From NCBI GenBank assembly GCA_905205975.1, contig CAJLFQ010000008.1, positions 1-50,874 on the forward strand: a stretch of 50,874 nt of DNA, written 5' to 3'. Made by a program: the position numbers and the translations under genes. Shown here in pieces: positions 17,274 to 25,402 of the stretch. The notes beneath the pieces are model-generated. The model was not told the DNA's origin and did no database searches. It saw only the letters and a program-made list of their open reading frames with translations. This stretch comes from an uncultured Eubacteriales bacterium. Lineage in GTDB: Bacteria; Bacillota; Clostridia; Oscillospirales; QAMX01. Positions within the stretch are counted from its first letter, which is position 1, and each line of letters begins with the position of its first letter.

Positions 17274-17303
17274 TAGTATGCGCTGATTTGAAATGTATAT
17301 GCA
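17274..17303 (-). promoter_or_regulatory. Sigma-G/F-type forespore promoter of gpr
   Basis: On the minus strand TGCATA (17303-17298), a 17-base spacer and CATACTA (17280-17274). Both boxes match the sigma-G consensus (TGMATA and CATAMTA). The predicted leader is about 37 bases. Its -35 overlaps the -35 of the gerAA promoter. Confidence 0.8.
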
Positions 17304-17323
17304 GAGCGAAAACGGACATACCT
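17294..17323 (+). promoter_or_regulatory. Sigma-G-type forespore promoter of the gerA operon
   Basis: TGTATA (17294-17299), a 17-base spacer and CATACCT (17317-17323): five of six and five of seven matches to the sigma-G boxes. It would start transcription about 50 bases upstream of gerAA. It overlaps the gpr promoter by two bases at the -35 elements. Confidence 0.6.
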
Positions 17324-17380
17324 AAAACCGGATGGCATCGGATTGCTGCATCGCATATCACGGAACAGGGTGACGAACAG

Positions 17381-18880
17381 ATGGAACAAAATCAAGATCA
17401 AAAGACATCAACCAGAATTGCAGGCATCCCGGAAACAGATGCCGAACGGCTGACGGCGCTTTTTGCGCATGATGCAACTTTCCGGCTGCGTCGTCTCAAT
17501 CGGCCAATGGATCCGTCAAATGCGGCTGCCGTCTGTATTCTATGCCATTTGGACGGTATGACAAACGGGCTGTTGATCTCTGAAAGCATTCTGAAGCCGC
17601 TGGAGACTTATCTTGTCAATCCCAGCCACGAAAGCAGCGCGGAAAAAATAGCGGCCTCTGCCGTTTCCAATGCAGAGGTGCAGTTTGCGGAGACCATAGA
17701 AGAACTGAGCGATGCGATGCAGAACGGAGACTGTGTCCTGCTCGCTGCGAAAGGCGCTTTGATTTTCAGCGTCAAAGGCTGGATGAAGCGGTCTACCCAG
17801 GAACCGGACAATGAAAAAGTGCTGCGCGGCCCGCGCGAGGGGTTTATCGAGTCTGCGCTCACAAATGTCAGTTTGCTCCGGCGAAAGCTGCAAACAACCG
17901 AACTGCAAGTAGAAGATGCAACATTCGGCCGGCTGACAAATACGAAAACATACCTCTGCTATCTGAAATCGCGTGTCAATCCGAAAATTCTGGCGGAACT
18001 GAAACGCAGGCTCCAGCGCATTCAAATGGACGGCGTGCTGGACTCCAACTATTTGTTGGAGCAAATTCGCGATGCACCGAGAACGCCGTTCAAAACCGTT
18101 GGCGTGACTGAAAGGCCGGATATTGCCGCAGCCAAACTGTTGGAAGGACGTATTGCGCTCATTGTGGACGGTTCTCCCTGTGTTCTGACCATACCGTATC
18201 TGTTTATTGAAAACTTCCAGGTTAATGACGATTACTATACAAACTATATTTTTGCCACCATCAACCGCTATCTGCGCATGATCGGATTCTTTCTGACCGT
18301 CTCTGTCCCGGCGATTTATGTGGCCATTGTGACCTATCATCAGGAGATTCTGCCGCCAGCGCTATTGGTCAGTATTTCTGCAAGCCGTCAGGGCGTGCCG
18401 TTTCCAACCATCGTCGAGATGGTTCTGCTGCTCCTTGCCTTTGAAATCCTGCGTGAGGCCAGCATCCGAATGCCGAATAACATCGGGCAGGCGCTTTCGA
18501 TTGTCGGCGCTCTGGTTCTGGGTCAGGCGGCTGTTGAAGCGAAACTTGTTTCTGCGCCAATAGTCATCATCATTGCATTAACGGGAACGACTTCGCTGCT
18601 GATCCCGCCGCTGGGCGGTGCGGAAATCATGGTTCGCAGCATGCTGCTTGCACTGAGCGCTATGCTCGGCATGGTCGGTTTCATTTTGGGCGATGTGGTT
18701 TTGTTGTTTCATCTCGGCGCCATGCAGACATTCGGTGTACCGTATCTTTCTTTGGCGCCGGATCGTGCAGGGAATCAGCGGCATGATTCGTTTGTCAGAG
18801 CACGCTGGGGAAAGCTGCGTTACCGGAAACTCTTTGCAGACGCACAGGTGAGTTCTGGAAAAGAAGGGGAAAAACGGTGA
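17381..18880 (+). CDS. gerAA: Spore germinant receptor A subunit (GerA family)
   Basis: A 499-residue A subunit of a nutrient germinant receptor in the spore inner membrane. Residues 1 to about 295 form the soluble N-terminal domain, including LTNVSLLRRKLQT and NPKILAELKRRLQRIQMDG. From about residue 300 come the membrane segments, with the conserved PFPTIVEMVLLLLAFEILRE and TSLLIPPLGGAEIMVRS. The frame is open upstream to 17105, but the ATG at 17381 has AGGGTGA in front and the candidate sigma-G promoter lies between, so the longer start is rejected. It is the first gene of a four-gene operon with gerAC, a small membrane protein and gerAB. Confidence 0.95.
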   Translation: MEQNQDQKTSTRIAGIPETDAERLTALFAHDATFRLRRLNRPMDPSNAAAVCILCHLDGMTNGLLISESILKPLETYLVNPSHESSAEKIAASAVSNAEVQFAETIEELSDAMQNGDCVLLAAKGALIFSVKGWMKRSTQEPDNEKVLRGPREGFIESALTNVSLLRRKLQTTELQVEDATFGRLTNTKTYLCYLKSRVNPKILAELKRRLQRIQMDGVLDSNYLLEQIRDAPRTPFKTVGVTERPDIAAAKLLEGRIALIVDGSPCVLTIPYLFIENFQVNDDYYTNYIFATINRYLRMIGFFLTVSVPAIYVAIVTYHQEILPPALLVSISASRQGVPFPTIVEMVLLLLAFEILREASIRMPNNIGQALSIVGALVLGQAAVEAKLVSAPIVIIIALTGTTSLLIPPLGGAEIMVRSMLLALSAMLGMVGFILGDVVLLFHLGAMQTFGVPYLSLAPDRAGNQRHDSFVRARWGKLRYRKLFADAQVSSGKEGEKR

Positions 18881-20031
18881 AAAAAAGAATCCTTGCGGCA
18901 TGTCTGATTTGCGCTGCATGCCTTCTGGGCGGATGCAGCAATTATATTGAAATCGAAAAACTGATCATCGTTGCCGGTGCAGCCATCGACTATGACGAAA
19001 CAACTCAAATGTATCAGGTGACGGCTGAAATTCTGGATTTGCAGGGGAGCAGCGGCAAAGATGCAAACTATGAAACTATTTATATCGAATCAGAAGGGGA
19101 GAGCCTTGTAGAAGCAATTGCAGACATGTCGCGCATGGCAGGTCGTCAGCTGTATTGGGATCACGCTGATGTTTTCGTGCTGAGCCAAAGCGTTGTCAGT
19201 CATTCGGTCGAACCGGTTTTGGATTGGTTTACCAGCGATGTCAACGCGCGTCTGTCGGCTCTGGTTGTGGTGGCTGGCACCGAAAAGGCAAGCGATATTT
19301 ATCAGCTGGAATCGCTGGGGCAGAAAAGTGTATCCATCTCTCTTGAACGGATTCTGGAAAACTACCAGAGCAAGGGTCATGCAATTGTCAGCATCAATGA
19401 GCTGATGAACTGCTATGGAATCAAAGGATTTGCGACCTGTATCCCCATGGTCAGCGGAGAACAGAACGCAGGTCAGGACATACTGGTCATCCAGTCGTAT
19501 GCCGTTTTAAAACATGATGTGCTTTCCGGCGTATACGAAGGAAAGGATCTCTCTTATCTGATGCTTTTGCTCAAAAATCCGCTGAAAAGCGTGATCTCGG
19601 TATCAATCCCGGACACGGAGGCAACGTTGAAAATGCAGGTGGTCAGCCATGATATCTCCGTGCGCACGAAAATGGAAGACAGCATCCTGCATGCGTCGGT
19701 TCAAATGGATCTGACGCTGTCGGTCGTCGGCAATATGGGAGACGATTCCATTCTGAAAAGCGACGACGGCGAGGCGCGGATCTTGGAAGCGACTGAAAAA
19801 ACGGTTCGGGAAGCATGCAGCCAACTGATTGACCGCGATATCGAGTCCTTTGGCGCAGATATTCTTCGGATCGGTCAGCATATCCAGCGCCATGACCCGA
19901 AGACATGGCACAGGGTGGAAGCAGATTGGGAGAACGTGTATGCCGGGATGCAGTACGAATTGCAGATCCGTGCAATCGTTGACAAATCCGGAAAAATGTC
20001 GCCAATCAACGATCAGGAGGAAGCCTCATGA
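18877..20031 (+). CDS. gerAC: Spore germinant receptor C subunit, lipoprotein (GerAC family)
   Basis: A 384-residue Ger(x)C lipoprotein, the C subunit of the germinant receptor. The N-terminus KKRILAACLICAACLLGGC is a lipoprotein signal with the lipidated Cys at residue 20. The mature protein has the family's opening (YIEIEKLIIVAGAAIDYD) and the motif GRQLYWDHADVFVLSQSVV. It starts with GTG at 18877, overlapping the gerAA stop by 4 bases (GTGA), which points to translational coupling. Its stop overlaps the next gene's start in the same way. Confidence 0.94.
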   Translation: MKKRILAACLICAACLLGGCSNYIEIEKLIIVAGAAIDYDETTQMYQVTAEILDLQGSSGKDANYETIYIESEGESLVEAIADMSRMAGRQLYWDHADVFVLSQSVVSHSVEPVLDWFTSDVNARLSALVVVAGTEKASDIYQLESLGQKSVSISLERILENYQSKGHAIVSINELMNCYGIKGFATCIPMVSGEQNAGQDILVIQSYAVLKHDVLSGVYEGKDLSYLMLLLKNPLKSVISVSIPDTEATLKMQVVSHDISVRTKMEDSILHASVQMDLTLSVVGNMGDDSILKSDDGEARILEATEKTVREACSQLIDRDIESFGADILRIGQHIQRHDPKTWHRVEADWENVYAGMQYELQIRAIVDKSGKMSPINDQEEAS

Positions 20032-20231
20032 CGTGGATTCTGCTGGTAGGTTATACATTGCTTCTCGGTACCGCGGATACCATGTTTTCCAGACAACGCA
20101 TGAGCATGGTGCGCGGGATTGCCTACTTCACCCTGATGGCTGCGGCATTCTGTTTGTGTGCGGCATCGCATCTGCAATGGAAGCTGACAAATCCGGTGGA
20201 TGTTTTGGCGCGGCTCCTTCGGATCGAGTAG
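20028..20231 (+). CDS. Small two-segment membrane protein in the germinant receptor operon
   Basis: A 67-residue protein with two predicted membrane segments, WILLVGYTLLLGTADTMF and GIAYFTLMAAAFCLCAAS, joined by a short basic loop. I do not recognise a family. It begins with an ATGA overlap with gerAC and is followed 51 bases later by gerAB, so it is co-transcribed and probably coupled. Some germination operons are known to carry extra small membrane proteins (a D-type subunit of similar size and topology) that modify receptor function; this could be such a protein, but that is inference from size, topology and position. Confidence 0.8.
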   Translation: MTWILLVGYTLLLGTADTMFSRQRMSMVRGIAYFTLMAAAFCLCAASHLQWKLTNPVDVLARLLRIE

Positions 20232-20282
20232 AGCCCAGCATCCGTTTGATCAAAATGAGCATTGCAGATAAGGAGCAAGCAT

Positions 20283-21440
20283 ATGATTGAAACAGAAAAA
20301 ATGACCGGACGTCAAATCCGGTCCATGGCCTTCCTGATGACAATGGGCGGCATTTTTGTCATCGGCGGCACCAAAGATGCAGGGGAAGAAAGCTACTTGG
20401 CAGCGCTGCTTTCTGCGGCGGCGATCTTTCCGCTTTATGCGCTGTATGAATATCTCCTGGCAAACGCCGGCGCAGGCGGGCTGTTCGCTTTATGCAGGCA
20501 ATGCCTTGGCCCGGTCTTTGGACGGGTCAGCATCGCACTGCTTGGGCTGTATGCGCTGATCATCGGGTCTGCTTTATTCGGCAATTATCTGAATTTCATC
20601 TATACGGTGTTCTTGACCGATACGGCATTGCTGACGGTTGGTGTTGCAACCGCAGCGGCAGTGGCTTTGGCGGCCCGGTGCGGACGCATGGCGTTGGCGC
20701 GCACCGCGCGGATCATTCAATATGTGGTGCTTGGCATCTTATCTGTCACGCTTTTTCTGTCGCTGTTTGTGATCGACCTGGAGAATTTTCCCCTGCCCGT
20801 GATGGCGAAAGGGTTTCCGCCGATCGCCTCAGGCGCCTTTTCTCTGACAATGCTTCCGTTCGGAGATGCAATTATACTGCTGCCCCTCCTCGACGGCGGA
20901 ACCGGGAGAAGGGGCAGCAGAAATCTGATGAGAGGAGCCGGTATTACCTGGGCTCTGTTGTCTGTTATCTTTTTGCGCAACGTGCTGGCGCTGGGTGCCT
21001 CGTCTTACGGCATCCTGTTTTTCAAGTCGTTCGTCGCTGTTCGCATCATCAGCGTCGGTGCATTTTTCCAGCGGATTGAAATCCTGGTTTCCGTCGTTTA
21101 CATCTTATGCGACGCATTCAAGCTGGTGGTCTGCACAAGATGCGTGATGAAGTGTCTGGACGAGCTGACGGGCATGCCGTCTCGGGAAGAAGGCGCCGTC
21201 TTTTCTGCACCGGCTGTTTTTCTGATGCTCGGCCTGGCTGCGGCATTCATTGAAAACCAGTGGCACATTACGCGCTTCCTTCAGGTCAGCAAATACGTTG
21301 CCGTGCCGTTTGCGATTGTTCTGCCCGGCATTCTGGCGCTGTGCTGTTGGATGCAGACGATTAGAAATCGCGGCAGACTTCCGACAGGCTGTATTTCCAG
21401 CAGCGCTCAGGCTCACGGACAAGATAACCGCCGTTGGTGA
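20283..21440 (+). CDS. gerAB: Spore germinant receptor B subunit (GerAB family permease-like)
   Basis: A 385-residue integral membrane protein of the amino-acid permease-like spore germination family. It opens KMTGRQIRSMAFLMTMGGIF, as is typical for B subunits, and has about ten hydrophobic segments. B subunits are thought to bind the germinant. The ATG at 20283 has AAGGAG 7 bases upstream; an earlier in-frame ATG is rejected. The last 25 or so residues (after the final membrane segment ending LALCCWMQTI) are polar and encoded on DNA that is also the 3' end of the convergent GH109-like gene. The two coding regions overlap by 80 bases, so the native C-terminus may have been extended. Confidence 0.93.
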   Translation: MIETEKMTGRQIRSMAFLMTMGGIFVIGGTKDAGEESYLAALLSAAAIFPLYALYEYLLANAGAGGLFALCRQCLGPVFGRVSIALLGLYALIIGSALFGNYLNFIYTVFLTDTALLTVGVATAAAVALAARCGRMALARTARIIQYVVLGILSVTLFLSLFVIDLENFPLPVMAKGFPPIASGAFSLTMLPFGDAIILLPLLDGGTGRRGSRNLMRGAGITWALLSVIFLRNVLALGASSYGILFFKSFVAVRIISVGAFFQRIEILVSVVYILCDAFKLVVCTRCVMKCLDELTGMPSREEGAVFSAPAVFLMLGLAAAFIENQWHITRFLQVSKYVAVPFAIVLPGILALCCWMQTIRNRGRLPTGCISSSAQAHGQDNRRW

Positions 21441-22590
21441 AATCCGGGAACGGCTGCGGCATGCTGCCGGTTGCGATGGAGTTTTCGCTGAGCGGGGTGA
21501 TGGCGGCATACGTCGCAAAATCATACACGTCGATCGGCGTATCGGTTTGTGCCTGAATGCTTTCGACGTAGGCGCGAAGAACCAGATAATCCATGCCGCC
21601 GTGACCGCCCTGAATGCCGGCTTCCTGATACCATTTCCAGATCGGGTGTTCGTATTTTTGCAGAATCGGATCAAAGGCAGACCAGACGTGCGGTTCCGTT
21701 TCGCCTTCCAGCATAATGCCGCGGTTTTCTTCCATCCAAACGCCCTTGGTACCCTGCACATAGCCGCCGCGGGAGTAAGGACGCGGCAGCGTCGTGTCGT
21801 GTGTCAGAACGAGTGTTTCGCCGTGCGCGCATTTGATCATTGTGGTCACAACGTCGCCCTGTGCAAACGGATACCCCTGAACTTCGTTGTCAGCCGGCAT
21901 ATGTTTGGCGGACCATTCGTTCAGGCCGCGGGCTTTGGTTGCCATGGAAACCAGACTGATAAAGCGGTTGCCGCGGTTGACGTTCAGAATTTTGCCCATC
22001 GGAACGGCGCCGTGCGTCGGATATACATCGCCGTTGCGGTGCATATAGTTGTCCAGACGATAATGGCGGTTGATATGCCCCATCGCAACTTCGTCGCGCA
22101 GGTCATGCTCGTAGCCGCAGCGGCAGTGGATCATTTCGCCGAACAGCCCCTGCTTGACCATGTTCAGCAGTGCCAGTTCTTCGCGGCCGTAGCAGCAGTT
22201 TTCCAGCAGCATGCACGGTTTGCCGGTGCGGCGGCTGGTGCGGACGAGTTCCCAGCATTCGTCGATCGAGCAGGCGCCGCCGACTTCGCTGGCCACATAC
22301 TTTCCGGCGTTCATCGCGTCAATGGCGATGCGGAGATGCATTTGCCAGCAGGTGGTAATCAAAACGCCGTCGACGTCTTCACGGGCCAGAATATCATGGT
22401 AATTCTGCGAGGTAAAAGGCGCTTTGCCATAGACTTCTTCAACGGCCTTTGCAGAACGCTCCACCCGGTCCGGATAGACGTCGCAAAGCCCGACGATACG
22501 GACGTCGTCCATTGCGAGCAGCGTGCACATCATGCCGTGACCGCGGCCGCCCAAACCGATGACTGCAATGTTGACGGTATTGCTTTTCAT
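21361..22590 (-). CDS. GH109-like Gfo/Idh/MocA protein (putative NAD-dependent alpha-N-acetylgalactosaminidase)
   Basis: A 409-residue protein with a Rossmann nucleotide-binding start (VNIAVIGLGGRGHGMM). Several blocks resemble GH109 glycosidases more than ordinary oxidoreductases: CMLLENCCYGREELALLNMV, GYEHDLRDE, and NGDVYPTHGAVPMGKILNV with the conserved His in YPTHG. GH109 enzymes use tightly bound NAD to hydrolyse terminal alpha-GalNAc, as on mucin or blood-group A glycans. The protein has no signal peptide. The ATG at 22590 has GAGGGAA upstream. It converges on gerAB with an 80-base overlap and no terminator between. The superfamily is sure; the GH109 activity is likely but unproven. Confidence 0.85.
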   Translation of the reverse strand: MKSNTVNIAVIGLGGRGHGMMCTLLAMDDVRIVGLCDVYPDRVERSAKAVEEVYGKAPFTSQNYHDILAREDVDGVLITTCWQMHLRIAIDAMNAGKYVASEVGGACSIDECWELVRTSRRTGKPCMLLENCCYGREELALLNMVKQGLFGEMIHCRCGYEHDLRDEVAMGHINRHYRLDNYMHRNGDVYPTHGAVPMGKILNVNRGNRFISLVSMATKARGLNEWSAKHMPADNEVQGYPFAQGDVVTTMIKCAHGETLVLTHDTTLPRPYSRGGYVQGTKGVWMEENRGIMLEGETEPHVWSAFDPILQKYEHPIWKWYQEAGIQGGHGGMDYLVLRAYVESIQAQTDTPIDVYDFATYAAITPLSENSIATGSMPQPFPDFTNGGYLVREPERCWKYSLSEVCRDF

Positions 22591-22680
22591 AGATTTATTC
22601 CCTCAGTTCGTTTCAAAATCAGCAACCAAAATGGTGCCTGGATTCATCTAATAGTCTACCTTTTTTGGGGGTGCGGTGCA

Positions 22681-22710
22681 ATGGACAAAACCAATCAACA
22701 TATGGACAAA
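22681..22710. repeat. Two direct repeats ATGGACAAA, 21 bases apart
   Basis: ATGGACAAA occurs at 22681-22689 and 22702-22710, a start-to-start distance of two helical turns, about 90-120 bases upstream of the GH109-like gene. This spacing and position would suit an activator binding as a dimer on one face of the DNA. No regulator gene is nearby. Confidence 0.4.
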
Positions 22711-22783
22711 TCAACTTATTTTCAATGACCGGACATGAAGGCAGCCGTGCAGAAACGAAAATAAGCCATCTGCATTTCCGCTA

Positions 22784-22812
22784 TTGATTTGTCTCGGCTG
22801 ACGATGTATAAT
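22784..22812 (+). promoter_or_regulatory. Sigma-A promoter of murD
   Basis: TTGATT (22784-22789), a 17-base spacer and TATAAT (22807-22812). The predicted start of transcription near 22819 lies at or beyond the in-frame ATG codons at 22812 and 22818, which argues that translation begins at the TTG at 22863. Confidence 0.75.
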
Positions 22813-22862
22813 TGTCTATGGATGAATGGCACGCCTATCAGCGTGCAGAGGAGGAGCTTTCA

Positions 22863-24251
22863 TTGACAAAAATCCAAACCTATCTGAACGGCCTGCGCGG
22901 GAAACACATCGGTATTCTTGGATACGGCGTCAGCAATGCGCCGCTTGCCAGAATGTTTTTTGAGGCAGGTGCTCAGCTGACCGTATACGATCAAAAAACA
23001 CCGGAACAGCTGGGGGCATCCGCGCTTCAACTGGAAAAAGACGGCGTTCGCTTTTGCGGTGGGGAAGGCTACGCCGACCAAATGAATGATGAAATCATTT
23101 TCCGCTCACCCGGTTTTCTGCCGACCAAACCCGCATTGCGCAGAGCGGCGGCGGCAGGCGCGCAGATTACCTCTGAAATGTCCCTGTTTTTTGAATGCTG
23201 CCCCTGTCCTATCATCGGCATCACGGGCAGTGACGGCAAGTCTACCACCTCAACGGTTACGGCAAAGCTGCTGGAACAGAGCGGCAAACGCGTTTGGCTC
23301 GGCGGCAATATCGGTACGCCGCTGACCCCCAAGCTGGACGAGATGAAAGCCGCAGATTATGCAGTAGTTGAGCTGTCGTCTTTCCAGCTGATGGATATGC
23401 ACAAATCGCCGCATATCGCCATCGTCACCAATGTTGCGCCGAATCATCTGGATAAGCACACCAACATGGCCGAATACATCGAAGCCAAACGTGCTGTTTT
23501 CCGGTATCAACAGCAGGGCGACCTGCTCGCGGCAAACTTTGATAATGAAATCACGCGCGGGTTCCTTGCGGAGGCACCGGCTGCACAGCGTCCTTTTTCA
23601 CGTCAAAACGCCTGCCCCAATGGTGTCGTGCTGGAAGACGGATGGATTACACTCCGTGAAAACGGCCAATCACAGCCGATTCTTCAGGCCGCACGAATCA
23701 AAATCCCTGGCAGCCACAACGTTGAAAACTATATGGCTGCAATCGATGCCGTTTATGAGCTGACGGGGCGTGAAGCGATCCAACAGGTTGCTGAGACGTT
23801 TGGCGGCGTCCAGCACCGGCTCGAACTGGTCCGGACGATGGACGGCGTCCGCTATTACAACAGCTCCATTGACTCTTCGCCAACCCGCACCATGGCCGCG
23901 CTGAGCGTATTTGACGGAAACCTGACGGTTATCCTTGGCGGGAGCGATAAAGGGATTTCTTTCCAATCGCTGGGGAATGCCCTGTGCCGACAGACAAAAC
24001 GCATCATCTTGACGGGTGCAACCGCAGACGCCATTGAACAGGCTGTGCGTTCGGCACCGTCCTTTTCCAATGGCAAACCGGATATATACCGGACGCCAAC
24101 CTTAGTTGAAGCAGTTCAGCTTGCACATGACGTCACGCTGCCCGGTGAAATCGTGCTGCTTTCTCCTGCGTGCGCGTCGTTTGATGCCTTCCGGAATTTT
24201 GAAGAACGCGGTGAAGTCTTCCGCAAGGCAGTCTTATCCTTGCAGGCGTAA
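22863..24251 (+). CDS. murD: UDP-N-acetylmuramoyl-L-alanine--D-glutamate ligase
   Basis: A 462-residue cytoplasmic Mur ligase that adds D-glutamate to UDP-MurNAc-L-Ala in peptidoglycan synthesis. The N-terminal domain has HIGILGYGVSNAPLARMF, the central ATPase domain has IIGITGSDGKSTTSTV as P-loop, and NVAPNHLDKHTNMAEYI is the conserved MurD segment. The C-terminal domain includes YYNSSIDSSPTRTMAAL, with Ser where many MurD proteins have Asp in NDSKATN, and VLLSPACASFDAF. The TTG at 22863 is chosen: it has an excellent AGAGGAGGAG site, and the upstream ATGs sit at or in the promoter. It is unusual in standing apart from a mur/fts cluster. A CE15-like gene follows after 41 bases. Confidence 0.95.
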   Translation: MTKIQTYLNGLRGKHIGILGYGVSNAPLARMFFEAGAQLTVYDQKTPEQLGASALQLEKDGVRFCGGEGYADQMNDEIIFRSPGFLPTKPALRRAAAAGAQITSEMSLFFECCPCPIIGITGSDGKSTTSTVTAKLLEQSGKRVWLGGNIGTPLTPKLDEMKAADYAVVELSSFQLMDMHKSPHIAIVTNVAPNHLDKHTNMAEYIEAKRAVFRYQQQGDLLAANFDNEITRGFLAEAPAAQRPFSRQNACPNGVVLEDGWITLRENGQSQPILQAARIKIPGSHNVENYMAAIDAVYELTGREAIQQVAETFGGVQHRLELVRTMDGVRYYNSSIDSSPTRTMAALSVFDGNLTVILGGSDKGISFQSLGNALCRQTKRIILTGATADAIEQAVRSAPSFSNGKPDIYRTPTLVEAVQLAHDVTLPGEIVLLSPACASFDAFRNFEERGEVFRKAVLSLQA

Positions 24252-24292
24252 GAACCCTGCGGCATGTCTCTCAACGAAAGGAAGTGCCTTTG

Positions 24293-25321
24293 ATGTACAT
24301 AGAACAGAACCTGAAAGCACGAGACCTCCCGCCGATTCCCGATGAACGAGCAAAAATCCTTGCGGTTCTCTCGCGTGAAATCTATGGACAGATGCCGGCG
24401 CCGGTTGAAGCAAGTGCAGAAATCATTTCGGAGAATGGCAGCGCATATGCAGGCAAAGCGGTCGAACGGCAAATCCGTGTCGCATTTGACTTGGCGAAAG
24501 GCCGATTTTCATTTCCGGCCGTCGTTTTGATCCCACATGCGGTTCAGCGCCCGCGGCTGATGATCCATCTGATGTTTGAACCGTCTGTGCCGAACAAATA
24601 CTTTCCGGCAGAAGAAATTCTCGACAGCGGCTGTGCGGTTGCAGCGTTTTGCTATGAAGACGTCACTGCGGACAACAATGATTTTTCGAGCGGTTTGGCG
24701 TCCTATTTTCCAAGAAACGCCACAGACAGCACCGGGAAAATCGGTCTGTGGGCATATGCGGCGCAGCGGCTTGCCGATGCGGTTCTCGCATGGAGCTGCT
24801 TTGATGATGACCATGTGGCAGTGATCGGTCATTCCCGCTTGGGCAAAACAGCGCTCTGGTGCGCTGCGAATGATACGCGTTTTTCGCTGGCCGTCTCCAA
24901 CAATGCCGGCTGTTCCGGCGATGCTCTGGCAAGAGGAAAGCAGGGTGAGCGGGTCGATGCCATCACACGCGTGTTTCCGTTCTGGTTCTGTCCGAACTAT
25001 GCACAATATGTCAATGTGGAAGAAACCATGCCGTTTGACCAGCATTGGCTGCTGGCGGCGATTGCGCCGCGCCTGATTTTTGTCAATACGGCAGAACAGG
25101 ACGCGTGGGCTGATCCGGAGAGCGCGTTCTTGTCCTGTGCTGCCGCGAGCGAAGCGTATGTGCGCACGGGGCGGCCGGGGCTGATTGCGCCGGATCGAAA
25201 ACCGTGCCCAGGCGATTTCGACGGTGACGGCTCCATAGGATTTGCCATGCGTGCAGGCTGCCATTTCCTGTCGCGCGCCGACTGGCAGGCAGCCATTCGG
25301 TTCTGGCAGGGAAAAGCGTAA
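24293..25321 (+). CDS. CE15-like alpha/beta-hydrolase (putative glucuronoyl esterase)
   Basis: A 342-residue alpha/beta-hydrolase. The nucleophile elbow reads VIGHSRLGKTALW, with Ser181 followed by the Arg and Lys typical of the CE15/glucuronoyl-esterase-like group. NNAGCSGDALARGKQGE and FPFWFCPNYAQY follow as in that group, and DQHWLLAAIAPR holds the probable catalytic His251. CE15 enzymes split ester links between glucuronate and lignin or other alcohols; other members of the group have unknown substrates. There is no signal peptide, unlike most secreted CE15 enzymes, so the substrate may be an imported oligosaccharide. The ATG at 24293 has AAAGGA 10 bases upstream. It probably shares the murD promoter and ends at a strong terminator. 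Confidence 0.8.
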   Translation: MYIEQNLKARDLPPIPDERAKILAVLSREIYGQMPAPVEASAEIISENGSAYAGKAVERQIRVAFDLAKGRFSFPAVVLIPHAVQRPRLMIHLMFEPSVPNKYFPAEEILDSGCAVAAFCYEDVTADNNDFSSGLASYFPRNATDSTGKIGLWAYAAQRLADAVLAWSCFDDDHVAVIGHSRLGKTALWCAANDTRFSLAVSNNAGCSGDALARGKQGERVDAITRVFPFWFCPNYAQYVNVEETMPFDQHWLLAAIAPRLIFVNTAEQDAWADPESAFLSCAAASEAYVRTGRPGLIAPDRKPCPGDFDGDGSIGFAMRAGCHFLSRADWQAAIRFWQGKA

Positions 25322-25347
25322 CTGTTCTTTCCGGTTGACCAGTAAAA

Positions 25348-25383
25348 AAAGCGGCAGAAGGTCTAAAAACCTTCTGCCGCTTT
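25348..25383. terminator. Bidirectional terminator between convergent genes
   Basis: A 15-bp perfect stem AAAGCGGCAGAAGGT (25348-25362) with ACCTTCTGCCGCTTT (25369-25383) and a 6-base loop. Seven A at 25344-25350 give a strong U-run for the minus-strand MFS gene; the plus side ends in TTT. Confidence 0.88.
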
Positions 25384-25402
25384 CGCATGCAGTATAGTGC
25401 TT

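Noticed and set aside
17105..17380. N-terminal extension of gerAA
   Set aside because: It runs through both forespore promoters and the 5' part of gpr and has no family similarity.
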